Source: Pseudomonas fluorescens
Lineage (GTDB): Bacteria; Pseudomonadota; Gammaproteobacteria; Pseudomonadales; Pseudomonadaceae
Length of the DNA stretch: 64,000 nucleotides
Assembly: GCF_001623525.1 (NCBI RefSeq)
Contig: NZ_CP015225.1
Coordinates: 5,530,501-5,594,500 of the forward strand
Direction of reading: 5' to 3'
Made by a program: the position numbers and the translations under genes
Notes under the pieces: model-generated
Databases searched by the model: none
What the model saw: the letters and a program-made list of their open reading frames with translations, nothing else
What the model was told of the DNA's origin: nothing
Part shown: positions 63,476 to 64,000 of the stretch, piece after piece
Position numbering within the stretch: position 1 is the stretch's first letter
How the letters are laid out: each line of letters opens with the position of its first letter

Positions 63476-63650
63476 TCGCCCCACTTCCGGCGCAGTCGAA
63501 ACGGAAAACTCCTTTAGATTCAATGAGTTAAGTAAGTTTCGAAGGTGTGGGGCTTCAGTTCATCGAAGTCCGGAAGGAGCGGGTGGAGCGGTGTGGTTTG
63601 GCTCTATCGGCGGTTCGATCTTCTCGGTCGAAAGCGGTGAAAAAGAGGTG

Positions 63651-63678
63651 TTGACAGCAGCGAGTAACGCTGTAGAAT
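63651..63678 (+). promoter_or_regulatory. rrn promoter P2
   Basis: TTGACA-N16-TAGAAT with TCGCCTCCC after the -10. Confidence 0.85.
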
Positions 63679-63759
63679 TCGCCTCCCGCTAACGAGAGAT
63701 CGGAAGCGCAAGTGGTTGAAGTTGAAAAGGAAACTTTGAAAACTTCTGAAAATAACCGC

Positions 63760-63787
63760 TTGACAGATGTACGGGGCGCTGTAGAAT
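63760..63787 (+). promoter_or_regulatory. rrn promoter P3
   Basis: TTGACA-N16-TAGAAT followed by GCGCGCC. About 35 bases before boxA; probably the main promoter. Confidence 0.85.
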
Positions 63788-63821
63788 GCGCGCCTCGGTT
63801 GAGACGAAAGACTCAGCCAAC

Positions 63822-63834
63822 CGCTCTTTAACAA
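63822..63834 (+). promoter_or_regulatory. boxA antitermination element
   Basis: CGCTCTTTAACAA matches the rRNA boxA consensus bound by NusB-S10. Confidence 0.8.
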
Positions 63835-63982
63835 CTGAATCAAGCAATTCGTGTGGGTGCTTGTGGAGTCAGACTGCTAGTCAACAGATTATCAGCATCA
63901 CAAGTTACTCCGCGAGAAATCAAAGATGTAACCAACGATTGCTGAGCCAGGTTTAGGGTTTTCTCAAAACCCAAAGATGTTT

Positions 63983-64000
63983 GAACTGAAGAGTTTGATC
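63983..64000 (+). rRNA. 16S rRNA, 5' end (cut by window edge)
   Basis: GAACTGAAGAGTTTGATC is the start of bacterial 16S rRNA; the gene runs off the right edge. Confidence 0.93.

Larger units (their letters stand above)
63433..63982. other. rRNA operon leader region
   Basis: No coding genes. Contains three promoters, a GC-rich stretch between P1 and P2 (63476-63650) without a recognised element, and boxA antitermination sequence before 16S rRNA. Confidence 0.8.

Overview
The window is chromosomal DNA of a Pseudomonas, most likely of the P. fluorescens/P. putida side of the genus. The evidence is GC-rich coding on both strands, the intact rpsU-dnaG-rpoD macromolecular-synthesis cluster, the lptD-surA-pdxA-rsmA-apaG-apaH-glpE cluster, AmgK-MurU cell-wall recycling genes, agtSR/agtABCD, estA between trpE and trpGDC, vfr, and many short palindromic REP repeats (GTGGGAGCGAGC...GCTCGCGAT type) between genes.

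Layout. (1) 1-4584 is accessory DNA lying against the 3' end of a tRNA-Ile2(CAU) gene, the usual place for an integrated element. All its genes read leftward. They are a GNAT acetyltransferase, a GNAT-fold-like protein, a 57-residue protein, a small membrane protein, and a two-gene unit of a SIR2-domain protein whose stop overlaps the start of a HerA-type ATPase. That pair matches the SIR2-HerA anti-phage system (NAD+ depletion); HerA is cut by the window edge. (2) 4585-13116 has tRNA-Ile2, a large periplasmic-sensor/4xPAS/GGDEF/EAL protein, then rpoD, dnaG and rpsU read leftward. (3) 13316-22095 holds tsaD, plsY, folB-folK, cca and the stress operon prkA-yeaH-spoVR. (4) 22396-29996 is the leftward lptD-surA-pdxA-rsmA-apaG-apaH-glpE cluster with translational overlaps. 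Divergent from it are amgK-murU-djlA. (5) 33829-43146 has the agtS/agtR two-component system, the agtABCD transporter (GABA/5-aminovalerate type) and an iron alcohol dehydrogenase. (6) 43225-51197 carries rpe-gph, trpE, the autotransporter esterase estA (opposite strand) and trpGDC. Each trp unit is preceded by a short Arg-Trp-Arg-Trp-Arg leader peptide, and the one for trpE is the C-terminal tail of gph. (7) 51201-63432 has a lipoate-ligase-like gene, vfr, an OsmC-like gene, coq7, hinT, an SDR, a DUF805 protein, a nitronate monooxygenase, hemJ, argC, erpA, anmK, an M23 peptidase and tyrS. (8) 63433-64000 is an rRNA operon leader with three tandem strong promoters, boxA and the first bases of 16S rRNA.

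The two points most worth attention are the SIR2-HerA locus at the tRNA-Ile2 site and the pair of related trp leader peptides, one fused in frame to phosphoglycolate phosphatase.
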